A DNA stretch of 64,000 nucleotides from assembly GCA_014898425.1 (NCBI GenBank), contig RCSZ01000009.1, forward strand, positions 310,001-374,000, written 5' to 3'. Positions 1-13,092 of the stretch are shown here, in pieces. Numbering within the stretch: position 1 is the stretch's first letter; each line of letters opens with the position of its first letter. The notes beneath the pieces were generated by a model. That model had not been told where the DNA came from. It did not search any database and was given only the letters and a program-made list of their open reading frames with translations. The translations under genes and the position numbers were made by a program. This DNA is from Botryotinia globosa. Its lineage: Eukaryota; Ascomycota; Leotiomycetes; Helotiales; Sclerotiniaceae.

Positions 1-250
1 GAAAGAAAGCATTACATACACCTCCGAGACCTCTCAATCAAACCTTCATGTCAAACAAAGAAAATCATCTCATCCCACGTCCACGTTCCGTTCCGTCCCT
101 CATTCCTCCCAACCAATCACAGACTCCTCAAACAACGCTGACTCGCTTACCTAATACACTCACAACTTTTGAACTTCACTCTCAATATACACCACCATAA
201 TCGACGAATTTCCCCCTCGCCCCAATACCACCCCTCCAAATCCACCCATC
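1..250 (+). promoter_or_regulatory. Upstream region and probable 5' UTR of QCR7
   Basis: Pyrimidine-rich, ATG-poor sequence runs up to the QCR7 start at 251. CT-rich tracts just before a start codon are usual for fungal promoters and leaders. No specific regulator site was recognised. The window edge cuts off any further upstream part. Confidence 0.5.
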
Positions 251-863
251 ATGTCTGCACCATCGTTAGCAAGCTGGATTTCCAAGAAGCCCGGGCTCTT
301 GAAGATGATGAAGCCGTTGGCCTCATGGTACACCAATGCTGCTGGATACCGTCAGTTGGGATTAAGGTATGCGATATTTTTGACTCTGCCTAAAACATGC
401 AATACAGGACCACACATGGGAATTGGGATATGCATAGCAAAGAAGAGAAACTAACACGTCACGAAACTATAGAGCCGATGATTTACTCCCCGAGGAATCC
501 GAAGAGGTTCTTCTTGCGCTCAAGCGTTTACCGCAAAAGGAAGCTTATGATCGTGTTTTCCGTCTGCGAAGAGCTGTTCAGGTACGCATGCCATTGCTTC
601 CTCCGAGCAATTGAGCAAACGAAATTAGACGCACGACTCACAATCCTACAGTGTTCCGTCCAACATCAACTTTTGCCCAAGGATCAACACACCAAGCCCG
701 AAGACGTGAGTCTCATTCATTCCTTCCAGCACATTTCCACACTCGTTCTAACCCATGAATTTCACAGGATTACGCATACCTCTCTCCCATCATTGCCGAG
801 ATCGAAGCCGAGGCCAAGGAACGTGCTGATTTGGAATCATTGACTATTACCAAGAAGAACTAG
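251..863 (+). CDS. QCR7: Cytochrome b-c1 complex subunit 7 (ubiquinol-cytochrome c reductase, about 14 kDa)
   Basis: A small matrix-side subunit of respiratory complex III in the mitochondrial inner membrane, needed for assembly around cytochrome b (family knowledge). Four exons join in frame: 251-366, 473-581, 652-705 and 768-863, giving 124 aa, the usual length for the family. Recognisable blocks are MSAPSLASWISKKPGLLK at the N terminus, YRQLGLRADDLLPEE across intron 1, LKRLPQKEAYDRVFRLRRA in exon 2, and QHQLLPKDQHTKPEDDYAYL across intron 3. Donors are GTATGC, GTACGC and GTGAGT. The start is the first ATG of the frame that begins with the conserved N terminus. Reading the introns as coding only gives short overlapping frames, so the spliced model is preferred. 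The gene converges on the MNN9-type gene downstream. Confidence 0.93.
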
Positions 864-2330
864 AGAGGAGAACAGCAGAGGATGCAGATGAAGAGACGCT
901 GGATATGTATATTTGGGAAGGTGGGAAAGACAAGTGAAGTGCAGGAATGAGATGAGAATTTTAGAGGATGGGGAATGAAAAGCACCGAGATGAGATGTGA
1001 TGCTCTGTACTTTGTAACGATGATCATCAATTCGAAAGAACAAAAAGTCACTCTACTCTACATGATGGTTGTGTGAAGAGGGAAGATGAGATATCGTGCA
1101 ACTTGACAATTTCGCTGTCTAGAGAGAGATCTGGCTGGGTTGGATCCTGGAGCCAGCTGTGGCGATACAATAAGAAGAGACATCTCGACATTGTGACCAA
1201 CAAAGGGATGGAAATGTCCAGAAACCCAAACCGAGTCTAAGTCTAGAGAACTCCTGATATGAAACTTTGAGAATCATGACGTTAGACTGAGATAAGTCTC
1301 AAGCGAGGAAAAATAACTGAATCAGAACATCAAGCAAGCAAGCATCAGACATGTATATCCTCGCCCCCTCTTCAATTATCCAATCATCCAATCATCCAGT
1401 CCTCTAAAACTATCCACTTTCCACTTTGTCCTGTCCCCTCTTCCACTGCATGCATCTTCATAGTCAAAGCCATAGCCCAATCCAGCGCAAACTCAAAGAT
1501 CAAGAGTCTCCAGGCTCCCTCATCCAATCCATTCTATGCGACCAAACACCATCTAGCCATCTAGAATGCTCACACCCATAAAAATCGAGTCCAAATCCAT
1601 GCCAAACCCACCCCCAATCCAATCACAAATCAATATCACAAATCAGCATCACCAGAAGAGCCATAAATATAAACATATATTCAACAAACACAAAAAGACT
1701 TTCTCTCATTCGCAAACCAGTCTATCTACCCAGTAAGCTAAGCTATCTATCCACTCTCTACACTCCTCTCCTCTCCTCCTCTCCTAAAACTTTTGATTCC
1801 CTCTCAGGATCACCCAACTATCCATCCATCCATTATTCATAGATACCTCAATATCCATACCCATAGAAACATTTACAAATCTCAAAACCTCTACTCCCTC
1901 TCAACCACATTCGCATTCTCATTAAATTCCCACCTTTCTGTTCATCATCCTCCATTCTTTCATCCAGTGCACCACAGAAGAAATAAGACCATTCATAAAC
2001 AAATCGCAATTGGGACATTTCTATTACAGTGGTATGCTGTCCTTGCAACCATGCTTGCTAACAAGCCCAAGCCCTTATCTTCATTCGTAAAAAATGATCA
2101 AACTCCCGGACCCCCCTAGAATGAAAAATGAAAAAAGTTCGGTACAAGAAATCTCGAAGTTAAAAAAACCCCCTTCGAAAATAGGTTGGGGGGGAATCAT
2201 TTTTCCCCTCCTCTTTGAATGTTGGTTCCTTTTCCGAATCCAATCATACAAAATCTTCTCTTTCTGACTAAAAAAAACTCCGTATATGCATTAAGACGTG
2301 TCCGAACGAATTTCTTAATACAGTGGCATC
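864..2330. other. Intergenic region between convergent genes
   Basis: This holds the 3' ends of QCR7 (plus) and the mannosyltransferase (minus). From about 1350 to 2000 it is C- and A-rich with runs such as CCATCCATCC and CAATCATCCAATCATCC, giving only short low-complexity frames. A run of Gs and Ts around 2160-2200 is next to the minus-strand 3' end. No conserved protein or RNA gene was seen. Confidence 0.6.
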
Positions 2331-3830
2331 TCAAATGTTGTTACCGGGCTTCTCCTCCGTGTCCATGTGCCAGACGACATAGTTGGGCAATCCAATAACT
2401 TCATACCCTGCTCTCTTGGCCATTTTTGCGAACCCTTCAGTCTCGGCTTGATTTTCGAACGCGTAGGCGGGGAAGTTAATTCCTATATGTTGGTCAATAA
2501 TTTGTCCTCTTCAGAATTACCTGGCACAATTACCTGATCTGTGAACATCTGCCTTGACAATAATGTTGACTCCACCAATACCATCAAGCTTGACTTCCTC
2601 GTCCTTGTTTTCTCTCCAGTTACCCATCAAAGCCATATAAGTGCGACCAGTATCGAATTCTTTATAACCTATGTATTGTTAATATAGTGATACAAAAAAA
2701 TCTGTAATTGATACATACCTTCGACAATAACTGTGTCTTTGTCAAGCTTTGAGGCAAGCTTAAGTGCTTTATCCGACTCGATCCATGAGTTGTAATCAAC
2801 TAGAGACAATTAGCATCCATCGCAGACTTTCGAGTGTGGTCTAGACTTACATCGACCCTCAATATCGACCCCATCACGGTATCGATGGAACCAGACATCT
2901 GCAAAAGTCAGTAAATGTAACGAATCCTATAAAAGAAAAATATTCATACTTGGTACAATGATATCTCTATCGTGAGCAATGAAATCCTCGATGATCTTCT
3001 CAGGACTATCAACGATGTCTGCATCTCTCCAGTAAACCCATGAATGTTCTGGTTTCAATGCCGCAGATAAGAGATAGTTTCTGGCACGAGCCATGATCTT
3101 TCTTCGGGGTGCCTGAGCTGCATATGCATGACGTTCCTCAACGGTCTGGCCCGAAACCGCGCCAAAGTCCTTTTGAACAATCAAAGCACTGTTGAATGCC
3201 TCTGTTTCCTTTCCGTCCTGAATCCTGTCGAGTTCTGCAGCAAGTACAGCGAGAGTGTCATCAGATGAATCGCCAACCAAGAAAGCGAGATCAATCAGAT
3301 CGTGTGGGTATGACAAGAGTGAGAGTAAATCAAAGTATTTTGGCAAATATGACGCGGCATCTCGGAGAGGGGTCAAAATCAAAATTCGTTCCTTGTTCGC
3401 AATTGCTTTTGTAGTAGATCGGATAGGGTTGAGGTCGACACTTTTAATGGTGGTAGAATTGACAACAACTGGCTCATGGTGATTAAAGATAACTGGTGTT
3501 TGTAAGTGCGCGTTCCAGTCGGCCTGTTCATTCAATGTCATCTGCATCGGTGGTTTCGAAGGTCCCCAACAATAATATCTTTAAACACAGCACAAAATCA
3601 GCGTTGTTCATCTTCTCTGGTATTCACTGATAAGCCATCAGTGATGTGCTTGCTTACCTTTGCATCTCTTGTGCTGAAGTACTAATTCCTCTCCATAATA
3701 ATACCACGACACCAGCTAATGCTACACATAGTAAAAATCGCGTCCTTGTAAGAAATACCCATATCGCTCTCGCAGGCGGTAATTGTGCTTTTGTAGCCTT
3801 CCAATTCATGCCACCCTTTGGACCCAACAT
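2331..3830 (-). CDS. MNN9: GT62 (Anp1/Mnn9-type) mannosyltransferase, mannan polymerase subunit
   Basis: A type II Golgi membrane protein that extends the alpha-1,6-mannan backbone of N-glycans with Van1/Anp1-like partners (family knowledge). Six exons read on the minus strand: 3658-3830, 2950-3578, 2851-2898, 2719-2799, 2534-2668 and 2331-2482, giving 405 aa. A short cytoplasmic tail and one membrane helix lie at about residues 22-42. The Anp1 domain follows, starting near ERILILTPLRDAASYLPKY. The metal/nucleotide-sugar motif WVYWRDADIVD has its DxD at about residues 244-246. The C-terminal half carries GIGGVNIIVKADVHRSGIN and YAFENQAETEGFAKMAKRAG, which point to Mnn9 rather than Van1 or Anp1. 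The upstream gene is divergent (DNA glycosylase). The family is very clear; assignment to the Mnn9 subgroup is likely but rests on recalled similarity. Confidence 0.88.
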
Positions 3831-4779
3831 GGCGAAACCCCTGTGGCTTCAAAACCACCAGTAAGAAAAGTAGAATATATCAATTCGAGATCGCAGACGT
3901 AGAAGTAAAAGCGCCCCGAAATTGCGTTGCAAACGATGGTGAAATTGCAAGCTCTTTCTTTGACACTAAAATCAGGGAGTTTTGGTAGATCTGAAGAAGT
4001 TGAGGAGGTCGCGAGTGGCAGGGAGATCCGTTCAGAGTGGCCTCGAGGTTCCTACGAAGGATGTACACGAATTTAGAAATTATGCCAAGAGAGTATAAGC
4101 GAGTGAAAACAGAAGAACTAGACCTTTGAAATAATTATTGAATTTTGAGGGGAACTGAACTCCACACATAGAAAGAGAAGATGGGAAGATGGAGAGAAGA
4201 AGTATGTATTATTAATTAGTAAGTATTTTCTTTTATGCTTGAGAAGTATAGACAATATATACAACTATATATATACAACTGTATATATACATTTGAGTTG
4301 TTAATTGCACTGTATTATTCACCATCACCCACACCACTGTCTATCAATTAATACTGGAATGGTTTTTTACATACACTACCGTCTGATTCGTACTCTTATC
4401 AAGGCATATTGCTTGTGTTGCGTTTGCCAATTTCCATGCCAATTGGATCGGATTACCTGGCCAAAAAAGGAGTCATCACGTGAATTTACTATTTTCCAAT
4501 GAATTTGAAACACAGGTCTGGTACTTGAGCTTACAGTATAAAAGTAGAGTTGGTGTTGTCATCTGAAGTCAGGATAATCATCTGTTTGTTTGAGATTGAA
4601 TATGTGAATGAACATGCAGGTATCTGTTACTCTGAAGTATTGATCAAATCACCGATACCTTGAGATAGTGGAAGTATCTTGCTTACAATTCAGTAATTAG
4701 GCTACACAGAGTTCTATCATTCAGATTCATCAATTCATCAATTAGACATTTTTCTCTGCAATCATCAAAACAATACAAA
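3831..4779. promoter_or_regulatory. Divergent promoter region between MNN9-type and DNA glycosylase genes
   Basis: About 950 bp separate two divergent starts (3830 minus, 4780 plus). It includes short TATATAC repeats at about 4255-4290. The last 200 bp before 4780 are rich in ATTCA/CATCAA, typical of leader sequence. No factor-binding site can be assigned with confidence. Confidence 0.45.
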
Positions 4780-6586
4780 ATGTCTACAAGGCGATCAGCT
4801 CGTTTAAGTGCAGCTTCTATTATCACCGAGAAACTATCTGCAAATACGTCCGCTTCTCCTGTGGCGAAACCCACCAAGATTATTGTTGGAAATGGCCCAA
4901 CAGGATCTGAGGTGAAAGTCGGCAGGAAGAGAAAGGCTGTATCTTCAGAGATACCGGATTCTTCACCACCTCCCATAGGATCAAGCCCCCCGAAAAAGGA
5001 GGCTATATCTCCTGAAGAATCCGAACCTTCTCTGCCTCCCATGAAATCAAATTCCAAAAAGACGAAAATTGCTTCGAGTCAATCGTTCGACTCCCTATCC
5101 ATCAAAAATGCACCCACATCAACTCCAAAGAAAAAGAAGACCTCTCCAATTCTTCCACCTCCAGTGACTCCAACTCCGGCAGCTATCGGGTCAATGTCCA
5201 GTCCTTATAAAGGCATTGATGATAGCATGCCTCCACCATCTATTCCCGTTGATCGTCTTGCAGCTCTTAATGGAACAAACGCTCCCTTGGTAACACCTGA
5301 AACTCATCGACTCCTTGCCAATAAATCTATGGACGAAGTATCTCCATCGAAACCTCCTGCTGTAAAAGTATCAACCTCCGATGTTTTGAACAAAGCTCTA
5401 GAACACTTGATCAAAGTTGAGCCCAAGTTAAAACCAATCATCGAGAAACATCCTTGTAAGATGTTCTCCGCTGAGGGGTTAGCTGAAGAGATTGAGCCGT
5501 TCAGGGCGTTAGTCAGTGGGATTATATCGCAACAGGTAGGAAGGATTTTAAAAACAAACAATTCATCCTTTGTATGTGTATAGTCCTGACATAAAATTAG
5601 GTTTCCGGTGCAGCAGCCAAATCTATCAAGGCTAAATTTGTAGCTCTTTTCAACCCCCCTGATTCAGATCCATCTACTCATACATTTCCTACTCCTTCCG
5701 CTATTGTAGCTACTGACATAGCTAATCGTGAGCACAATCTTTTACTTATACCTTGTCTCCAACCTCGATAGCTTCATACTCCAATTCATTCGATTTACGT
5801 TCCTAACCTTCGTTTATCTGCCCTTCTCACTAACAAATGCAGTCCGCACCGCCGGTCTCTCTCAACGAAAGGCCGAATATATCTCCGGCCTCGCCCTCAA
5901 ATTCACAAATGGGGACCTAACTACCCCCTTCCTTCTCACCGCCTCCTATGAAGAAGTCTTCGATTCCCTAATCCAAGTACGCGGTCTCGGTAAATGGAGC
6001 GTCGAAATGTTTGCATGTTTTGCTCTCAAACGTCTCGATGTTTTCAGTACCGGAGATCTAGGAGTGCAAAGGGGAATGGCTGCGCTCGTTGGAAGGGATG
6101 TTGAGAAATTGAAAAAGGCAGGAAAGGGTGCAAAAGGGGGTGGAAAATGGAAGTATATGTCGGAGAAGGAAATGGAAGAGATGGCTGAGAAGTTTAGTCC
6201 ATATAGGTAGGTTTTCATGGACTCGTTTTTGTTTTTCTTTTGGGAGATCTCCAGCGAGTCCAAACTCTATCCAATTGCCATGCGAATGCGTCACTTTTGT
6301 ATTTTGATGATATGTGACAGTTCACTCATCCGAAAATTCAGTTGCTATATCTCTATTCAAATTCCCCCTCAATTCTACCCCTTCTCCTTGCCCTCGGTAT
6401 CTTATTAGCTCACCGAACTTCCCGACGAGGGTTCTGTCTGCGCTCCGTATCTTGCCTTCATAAATTCCTCCGGTTGTTGATTGAGCCTTATTACAAAAAG
6501 CTAACCACAATACTAGGACTATCTTCATGTGGTACATGTGGCGAGTAGAAGATACCGATATTACCACCCTTGAGGAATATTCTTAA
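4780..6586 (+). CDS. DNA-3-methyladenine glycosylase (HhH-GPD superfamily, Mag1/AlkA type)
   Basis: Removes alkylated bases such as 3-methyladenine as the first step of base excision repair in the nucleus. Four exons: 4780-5535, 5601-5727, 5843-6206 and 6517-6586, giving 438 aa. The first ~190 residues are a disordered, Ser/Pro/Lys-rich tail starting MSTRRSARLSAASI, likely carrying nuclear localisation. The catalytic fold starts near LEHLIKVEPKLKPIIEKHP. The helix-hairpin-helix with its Gly/Pro loop and catalytic Asp is seen as VRGLGKWSVEMFACFALKR followed by VFSTGDLGVQ (Asp of GDLG). The last exon encodes TIFMWYMWRVEDTD, matching the normal family end, and the phase fits (AG|G). The last intron is long for this locus (310 bp). 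If it is retained, translation stops right after SPYR. Confidence 0.9.
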
Positions 6587-7727
6587 TATAGAAGGTTGTG
6601 CATGTCAACTGCACATTGCAACATAAACTCGCTACCGTGGCTATCCAGAGAAAAGTAAAGAGATACTGAAACTTCTGGATATGAATAGAAAGATTAGTAA
6701 AGGGAGTTTTTATGGAAATTCAGCTCACTGATATGGAAATTTGACAATAAGACACAGGATGCGAAGTCAGGACAAATTGCAAAACACAGCACACCGAAAG
6801 GGATAACGACATTTTACATTTCATACTTTATAATTTCTCAGTACAGATACACAAGATTGAGATTTACTATATCGTAAATGACTGTAAATGCTCTTCTCGC
6901 TATTGTATAGTACATATCCAGACTCTTAACCTTTTAATTGGTAGGTCACATTTTATAGTGTTCAACTGATTATTATTCGCAATGTCGTATACATACCTAT
7001 CTATATACATCCACTTAGTCTTGAATTCTCAGATGTGAACCCGATTCAATCCCACCTCCTGCCCCCTATAGTTTGTGGTGCGTTGCTTCATTGTCCTCGT
7101 TCACGCCTCACTCGCCTCACTCACCCCATTCTAACTTTCATCCCTCATCTCTCAACAAGTATACTGTTCCCAAATCAGCCAACCCAGTCACTCCGACCCA
7201 CCAGATATGAACACACATACACACGCCTCCAACAAATCATATCATGACATATGGATGGAGGCCAGAACTACATACATAGTAACTAACGAACATAAACAAA
7301 CAAAATCACAACCCCGAATATCGACGCAATAGACACGATACTGAATATCTCAAACTAGATTTTACAGGAGAGGGAAAGCCGTGATGTAATGTAACGGAAC
7401 GAGTCCAGACAGGACGAGACCAGATGAGATGAAACAAAACGGTTTTTGTATCCGGCGTTTGACGTATTGATACCGGGTATCTACACATTTGCATATTCGA
7501 TGTTGTGGATGTATAATGGTAATATGCTTATGTATGTGACTTGACAGGTGCGGGATTTATTCTACATGTGTAGATATGCAAGTATCAGCAACATTGATAT
7601 CAAGACCCGCGAGCAGTGTTCTAGAGCGTGGTGGATGGAATCATAAATTTATTTCGCTATCTATTCAGCTTCAGCGCTTCAGCTTCAAGTCATCCGTCTA
7701 TGTATCTGCTCACGCTTCCCAATGTTA

Positions 7728-7730
<3 letters not shown>

Positions 7731-7807
<77 letters not shown>
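7731..7807. repeat. (GA)n microsatellite
   Basis: Almost 40 uninterrupted GA units. Both strands stay open through it (Arg-Glu on one, Leu-Ser on the other), which produces artificial reading frames that should not be called genes. Confidence 0.97.
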
Positions 7808-7808
<1 letters not shown>

Positions 7809-9253
7809 AAGAGGTAGATTCCCTACACCAACTGAACAATCCCCATCTTCATCCATACATTCCCTCACAACACCAACACCATACCCACCCACGCACCCAG
7901 ACAAATCCAGCCCAACACATAACACCTATAAACCGAACAGAACAAAATAGAACAACATGCGTATCAATGCATCCAACCACACATCCAACCACACAGCAAG
8001 AAACATCTCCACTGTATATTCTATGCGCTCAATCACAACCATAACCACATGATACAAAATGAGATACTATTAAATGTCCGCTGTACCTATCTGTGTATGG
8101 GAGCACATGACTTGATATGTACATACATAATACATGTACATGTACATACTACATCTAAATATTCAAAGATACAGTTAGTACTTGCATATATACATACCTA
8201 GTACATACATACATATCATCCATCACTTGACGTTCATTTCCAATTCTGCATTCTCAAATCCAATCTTAATTGTTCATTCATTCATCCACCCACTCATCCA
8301 TACACCTGACAATTCCGCACAATACCAAGTACAGGAAATATCACCTACCTACCCGCCCCAAATCCAAGCATACAAGTACCTGCTAGTTACAAAATCAGTA
8401 CCGTATCCATACACCATACATATCATACACATACATGCATATCTCATCCAAATGACCATCAAAGATCTCCATCCTACATATGTCCACATACATACATATG
8501 TTCCTACACAAACATGTTGTGTACCCAGGTACCTAGTATTTTTGCATCGCCGCATTGTCCTACATGCTATTTTGTGGCATATCATTCATTGTATGGTATA
8601 GCATTGTATGATAGTATGACGAGACAAGAAAAGACGAGAAATGTACTTGCATCCTATCTCTATATAAAATTTAAACTTCTAATCTTGCCAGCTGACCAAG
8701 AGATAGACAGACAGATATAGACCTGACTAGACTCGCACTACTCACCAGGTAGATAGGTATCTATATTTCCCATGTAATTTTACAAGCGATCCTATTCTCG
8801 TTATCTTTAAATTCCAAGCCTTACTTATGTCTACCAGCTTTTTTATTCTTTTCTTCTTCTTCTTTTTCTTTCGCTCTTGATTTACAGAGTAGATAGTAGA
8901 TAGATATTCATCCCCAGATAGTCCATCTATATTTCTCGCCCAAGAATAAATAAAATCTCAATAATTAAATTTTATAACCCGAATAAATTTTTTAACTATA
9001 AATAAATAAATAAATCTGTACGAATAATACTTCGATTTCTATTTATCATTTTCATTCCCTGTATACCTACACTCGCATCCGCATCTCAAATCCAGAGTCT
9101 AGATTTCCTCTCCATTCTCCATCTCCTTGAAAGGTTTATTTCATTTTCTAATAATCATTTGTATATTAATATTATATACGAGCTTTTTTCGTTTATATTT
9201 GTATTATATAGCTTTTAGAATTCTAAAAATAAATAAGATTTATATTTTTATAT

Positions 9254-9429
<176 letters not shown>

Positions 9430-9528
9430 CTTTATCAACCTCTAGCTTTTAGCTTACATAAAAGTATTAAAGGTATAATTAAACCTCAAAACCTTATAAA
9501 CCTCAAAACCTCAAACCCTTATAAATCT

Positions 9529-9756
9529 TATAATTCTTTTTCTAATTCTTTTTCTAATTCTTTTTCTAATTCTTTTTCTAATTCTTTTTCTAATTCTTTT
9601 TCTAATTCTTTTTTTAAATTATTTTTTAATACTCTATTTAATTATTTTTCTAATTTCTATTTTTCTAATTTCTATTTTTCTAATTTCTATTTTTCTAATT
9701 TCTATTTTTCTAATTTCTATTTTTCTAATTTCTATTTTTCTAATTTCTATTTTTCT
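9529..9756. repeat. Two adjacent minisatellites (12-bp then 15-bp units)
   Basis: First, about seven copies of TAATTCTTTTTC (9531-9612). Then about seven copies of TTCTAATTTCTATTT (9648-9756). The two units share the TTCTAATT core, so the second probably arose from the first. They continue into a looser AATAAATCT array up to about 9830. Confidence 0.9.
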
Positions 9757-10674
9757 ATTCTTTTTTTCTCTAATAAATCTAATAAATCTAATTAATCTAA
9801 TAAATCTAATTAATCTAATAAATCTAATCCCTTCCCTCTTCTTTTTAATCTCTTCTCTTATCTCTCTTATTACTAATCAAATATGAACCAATCAGAATCG
9901 TATTAGCAACTTTTTATCATACTTTTTATTACAAAATCAACTAAACAATTAATATATTAATAACAACTCTTTTTCTTTATATAAAAATAATATTATTTAA
10001 AAGCTATTAATTCAAAGAATATAAAAATATCAATTAATTATATTTCATAAATCATTTATAACTACTATACCTATTAATAATAATATCTAATCTAAATTAG
10101 GATTTTGATATTCACTGTACAAACCTTACGTACTTTCTAGACCAATCAGCTTCCAGTTATAAACCGTGTTTTAAATCCTGTATGTTAGGGATATAATGTA
10201 AAAAGTTATAAAATAAGAAATAATAATAAAATAAAGATAAAAATAATATTAATATTCCCTCCTCTTTTCTTTTTCTCTCCTTCTCCTTCTATCAAATTCC
10301 AAAAACAAAAACATATATATCATTTACCTTTATATTTATATCTATCTATTAAATAATTAAAACTTCTATATATATTCACATACACTATACATTATCACAA
10401 TCTCGAAAATCAATTTCGAAAATTAATCATCTAATTACCAACCTACCAACCAACCTACCAACCAACCTATCAATCGATAAAAAGAAAACAGACGAGTAAG
10501 TGAGTGAAAAGGTGATTAGAATAGAGTAAAGTAAAACCTGTAGATCTCCCATCCTATTTCCCATTTATTCATCTATCCATCTATCCATCTATCCATCCCT
10601 TATCTCGGATTCCCCATCTCGAATTCCCCATCTCGAATTCCCCATTCTCTATTCCCTATTACAACAAGTAATTC

Positions 10675-10786
10675 ATAGATAGATAGATAGATAGATAGTA
10701 CTCCCCTTCATAATACTCCCCTCCATCCACCCATCCATCCACCCATCCATCCACCCATCCATCCACCCATCCATCCACCCATCCAT
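10675..10786. repeat. GATA microsatellite followed by 12-bp CCATCCATCCAC array
   Basis: About six GATA units end at 10698. After a 24-bp gap comes a five-copy array of CCATCCATCCAC (10723-10786). A degenerate TTCCCCATCTCGAA repeat sits just upstream at 10606-10644. Confidence 0.88.
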
Positions 10787-10949
10787 CAACAGCTTACCTT
10801 AACCCATGGGGATAAAAGAAACGATGCGTCATGATACACGTATTGCGTACTGCGTATGTACAGAAGAACTTGAGGATTGGATGTAGAGTGCGGGAGGGAT
10901 GTTATGGTTTGGATTTTATATTTTATATTTGTAGATTTGGAGAGGATTG

Positions 10950-10950
10950 A

Positions 10951-11029
<79 letters not shown>

Positions 11030-11031
11030 AT
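10950..11031. repeat. (TAAA)n microsatellite
   Basis: Twenty perfect tetranucleotide units. The minus strand reads as a repeated Leu-Phe-Ile-Tyr frame, which is not a gene. Confidence 0.96.
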
Positions 11032-11302
11032 CATTAGATATTCTACTCATTAGATTAGGATCTATAACAGGCTCAAGCGCAGGCTCAGGGGAAGGGGAAG
11101 AAAGATGGGTTAACTTCCGAGGGGAGCGATGTATATATGAGATAGTTTATTAATATGATATAGTACTCTATATAATGAAATAGATATATATATTATAATA
11201 CAAGTACACAATAGATAGAGATATTTGAATTCCTTATATCGATATTGAGAATATTTATATACATAATTAGAGATATATATTTAGATATCTAGCTAGGTAT
11301 GT

Positions 11303-11375
11303 ATATATTCATATATTTATATATTCATATATTTATATATTCATATATTTATATATTCATATATTTATATATTCA
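11303..11375. repeat. 16-bp tandem repeat TATATTCATATATTTA
   Basis: Four and a half near-perfect copies. The unit is itself close to self-complementary, so it could form cruciforms or melt easily. Confidence 0.88.
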
Positions 11376-12977
11376 TACAAACACATATATATTTCGATCC
11401 AATATACCAACCACATCACGGATCCGGATTCGACCGGAATCCATGGATGCAGGTGGATCCAATCTATCCATAGGTAGGTACGGAGTATTTCCAGTCAAAT
11501 TCCAAGCCACGATTTTGTGTTATAATGTGAATCGTGGCTGTGGCTGTGAATGAAATAGCCCCAGACGACTCACGAGCCAGGATACTGTAGAGTAGAATCT
11601 CAGATCGGGTATGAAATTGGGTCTTTGGATGTTGAGAACTTGAGGATGGATGTTCCAAGGAGGTTTGGTCTCGACCACTACATACAGAGTAGTTGAGGAT
11701 ACTTTCCTGATATTTTTTAAACTTACAACTAGGATGGGATTATTTGGATATCTATTACATGTTACATGTCACGTCTATCTATGCAAACAGATATAAATAC
11801 AAACTCGAGCGAACCCTCGAAACGATGCGAGGAAACCCTAGAAATATACCTCTATAACAAATGAAATGAAAAGCATGTGAACGAGAACAATAGACGACAA
11901 GCAAAACCAAGACCTATCTACCTCGTATGATTCGTATTCTCCTGAACCCGTACATCACCTAGGCAAAGAGAGAGAGAGAGGAAGAGGCGAATGAGAAGAA
12001 GAAGAAAAATAAAAGTCTCCATATAGTAACACAACAGTATTGAACCCAAAAGAATGAGATAGATAATATTTACCCCTCTCCTCCTATTGAGGCCTGCATT
12101 CCAGAACATTTTTCAATCTCATCCCCGTATTTAAAAGGGAATGAAATACCTATCTACGATGTACCTACCTATATCCACCAAATTCGTGTTCATCAAAGAA
12201 GTTGTCCGCCTGTGTGTCTTGTCTTGTCTTGGGGAACGAACGAATGAACGAATGGTTGTTGCTTAAGCTGTCCTAAAGTAAGTAACAAGTTACAAGTTAC
12301 AACTTACCACAACCCAAACTTCACTATTCATGCGGCTTCGATCTTGGAATCTGGTAGCCACTGTCCACCTGTTTGTTCATTGTTCAGTATCCGCTGCTCC
12401 AATCCAATGGCCCAAGTCCTCACTCACACTCTTCTTCGGCTTGGAAGTTGGAACTCCAAAATCAAGTACCGACAATCAATATCGAACAGGAAGAAGGGAG
12501 GGAACCTTGGAAAGGACCTTGGAAAGGACCTTGGAAAGGGAATACCAGGTGAACATGTACTATGTAGGTGTTAGAAAAAGAAGAAAAGAATTGGGGAATA
12601 TCCACTTAGCCCTCCATCGAACCAATCAATCAGCCAGGGATCGGATCTCGGACCCAAGACGTAGGAAGTACAGTACGGAGTAGAAGTTCGAACGTCCCAA
12701 ATCATTTTCAGGGGGAATCTCTGGACTGCTTGCTTGAAAATTGAAATCTTGGACTAACGTTGAACACTCGGACCACGATGCATCAGAATGATTACGACTC
12801 ACGAGATGCTTGTCACTTGCAGAAAAGATAAAATGGCAAAGGATATCTAACTTGATTGAGATGATTGTAACGTTCATAATTTGTTATAGAGTCGGATTGG
12901 ATTGTGGTGTGGGTAAACAATTCGATTGTTCAAGATGGAGTTTGGCCACTGAAGTCTGATGGAAATGAATTGTAATG

Positions 12978-13092
12978 TTGTTGTAGTTGTTGTAGTTGTT
13001 GTAGTTGTTGTAGTTGTTGTAGTTGTTGTAGTTGTTGTAGTTGTTGTAGTTGTTGTAGTTGTTGTAGTTGTTGTAGTTGTTGTAGTTGTTGT
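12978..13092. repeat. 9-bp tandem repeat (TTGTTGTAG)n
   Basis: Nearly 13 perfect copies, followed by a looser TTGTATTATTGTATCA tail. The unit length is a multiple of three, but one frame has TAG in every unit, so it is not a coding repeat. Confidence 0.95.

Noticed and set aside
7576..8044. Arg-Glu-rich frames of 124-138 codons
   Set aside because: They are translations of the (GA)n microsatellite and flanking C/A-rich DNA.
12330..12683. 117-codon frame with a signal-peptide-like start
   Set aside because: The apparent secreted start is followed by TLERTLERTLERE from a short DNA repeat and basic low-complexity sequence; no family and no codon pattern.
12978..13092. Regular array considered as CRISPR-like
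   Set aside because: The units are directly adjacent with no spacers, in a eukaryotic genome; it is a simple minisatellite.
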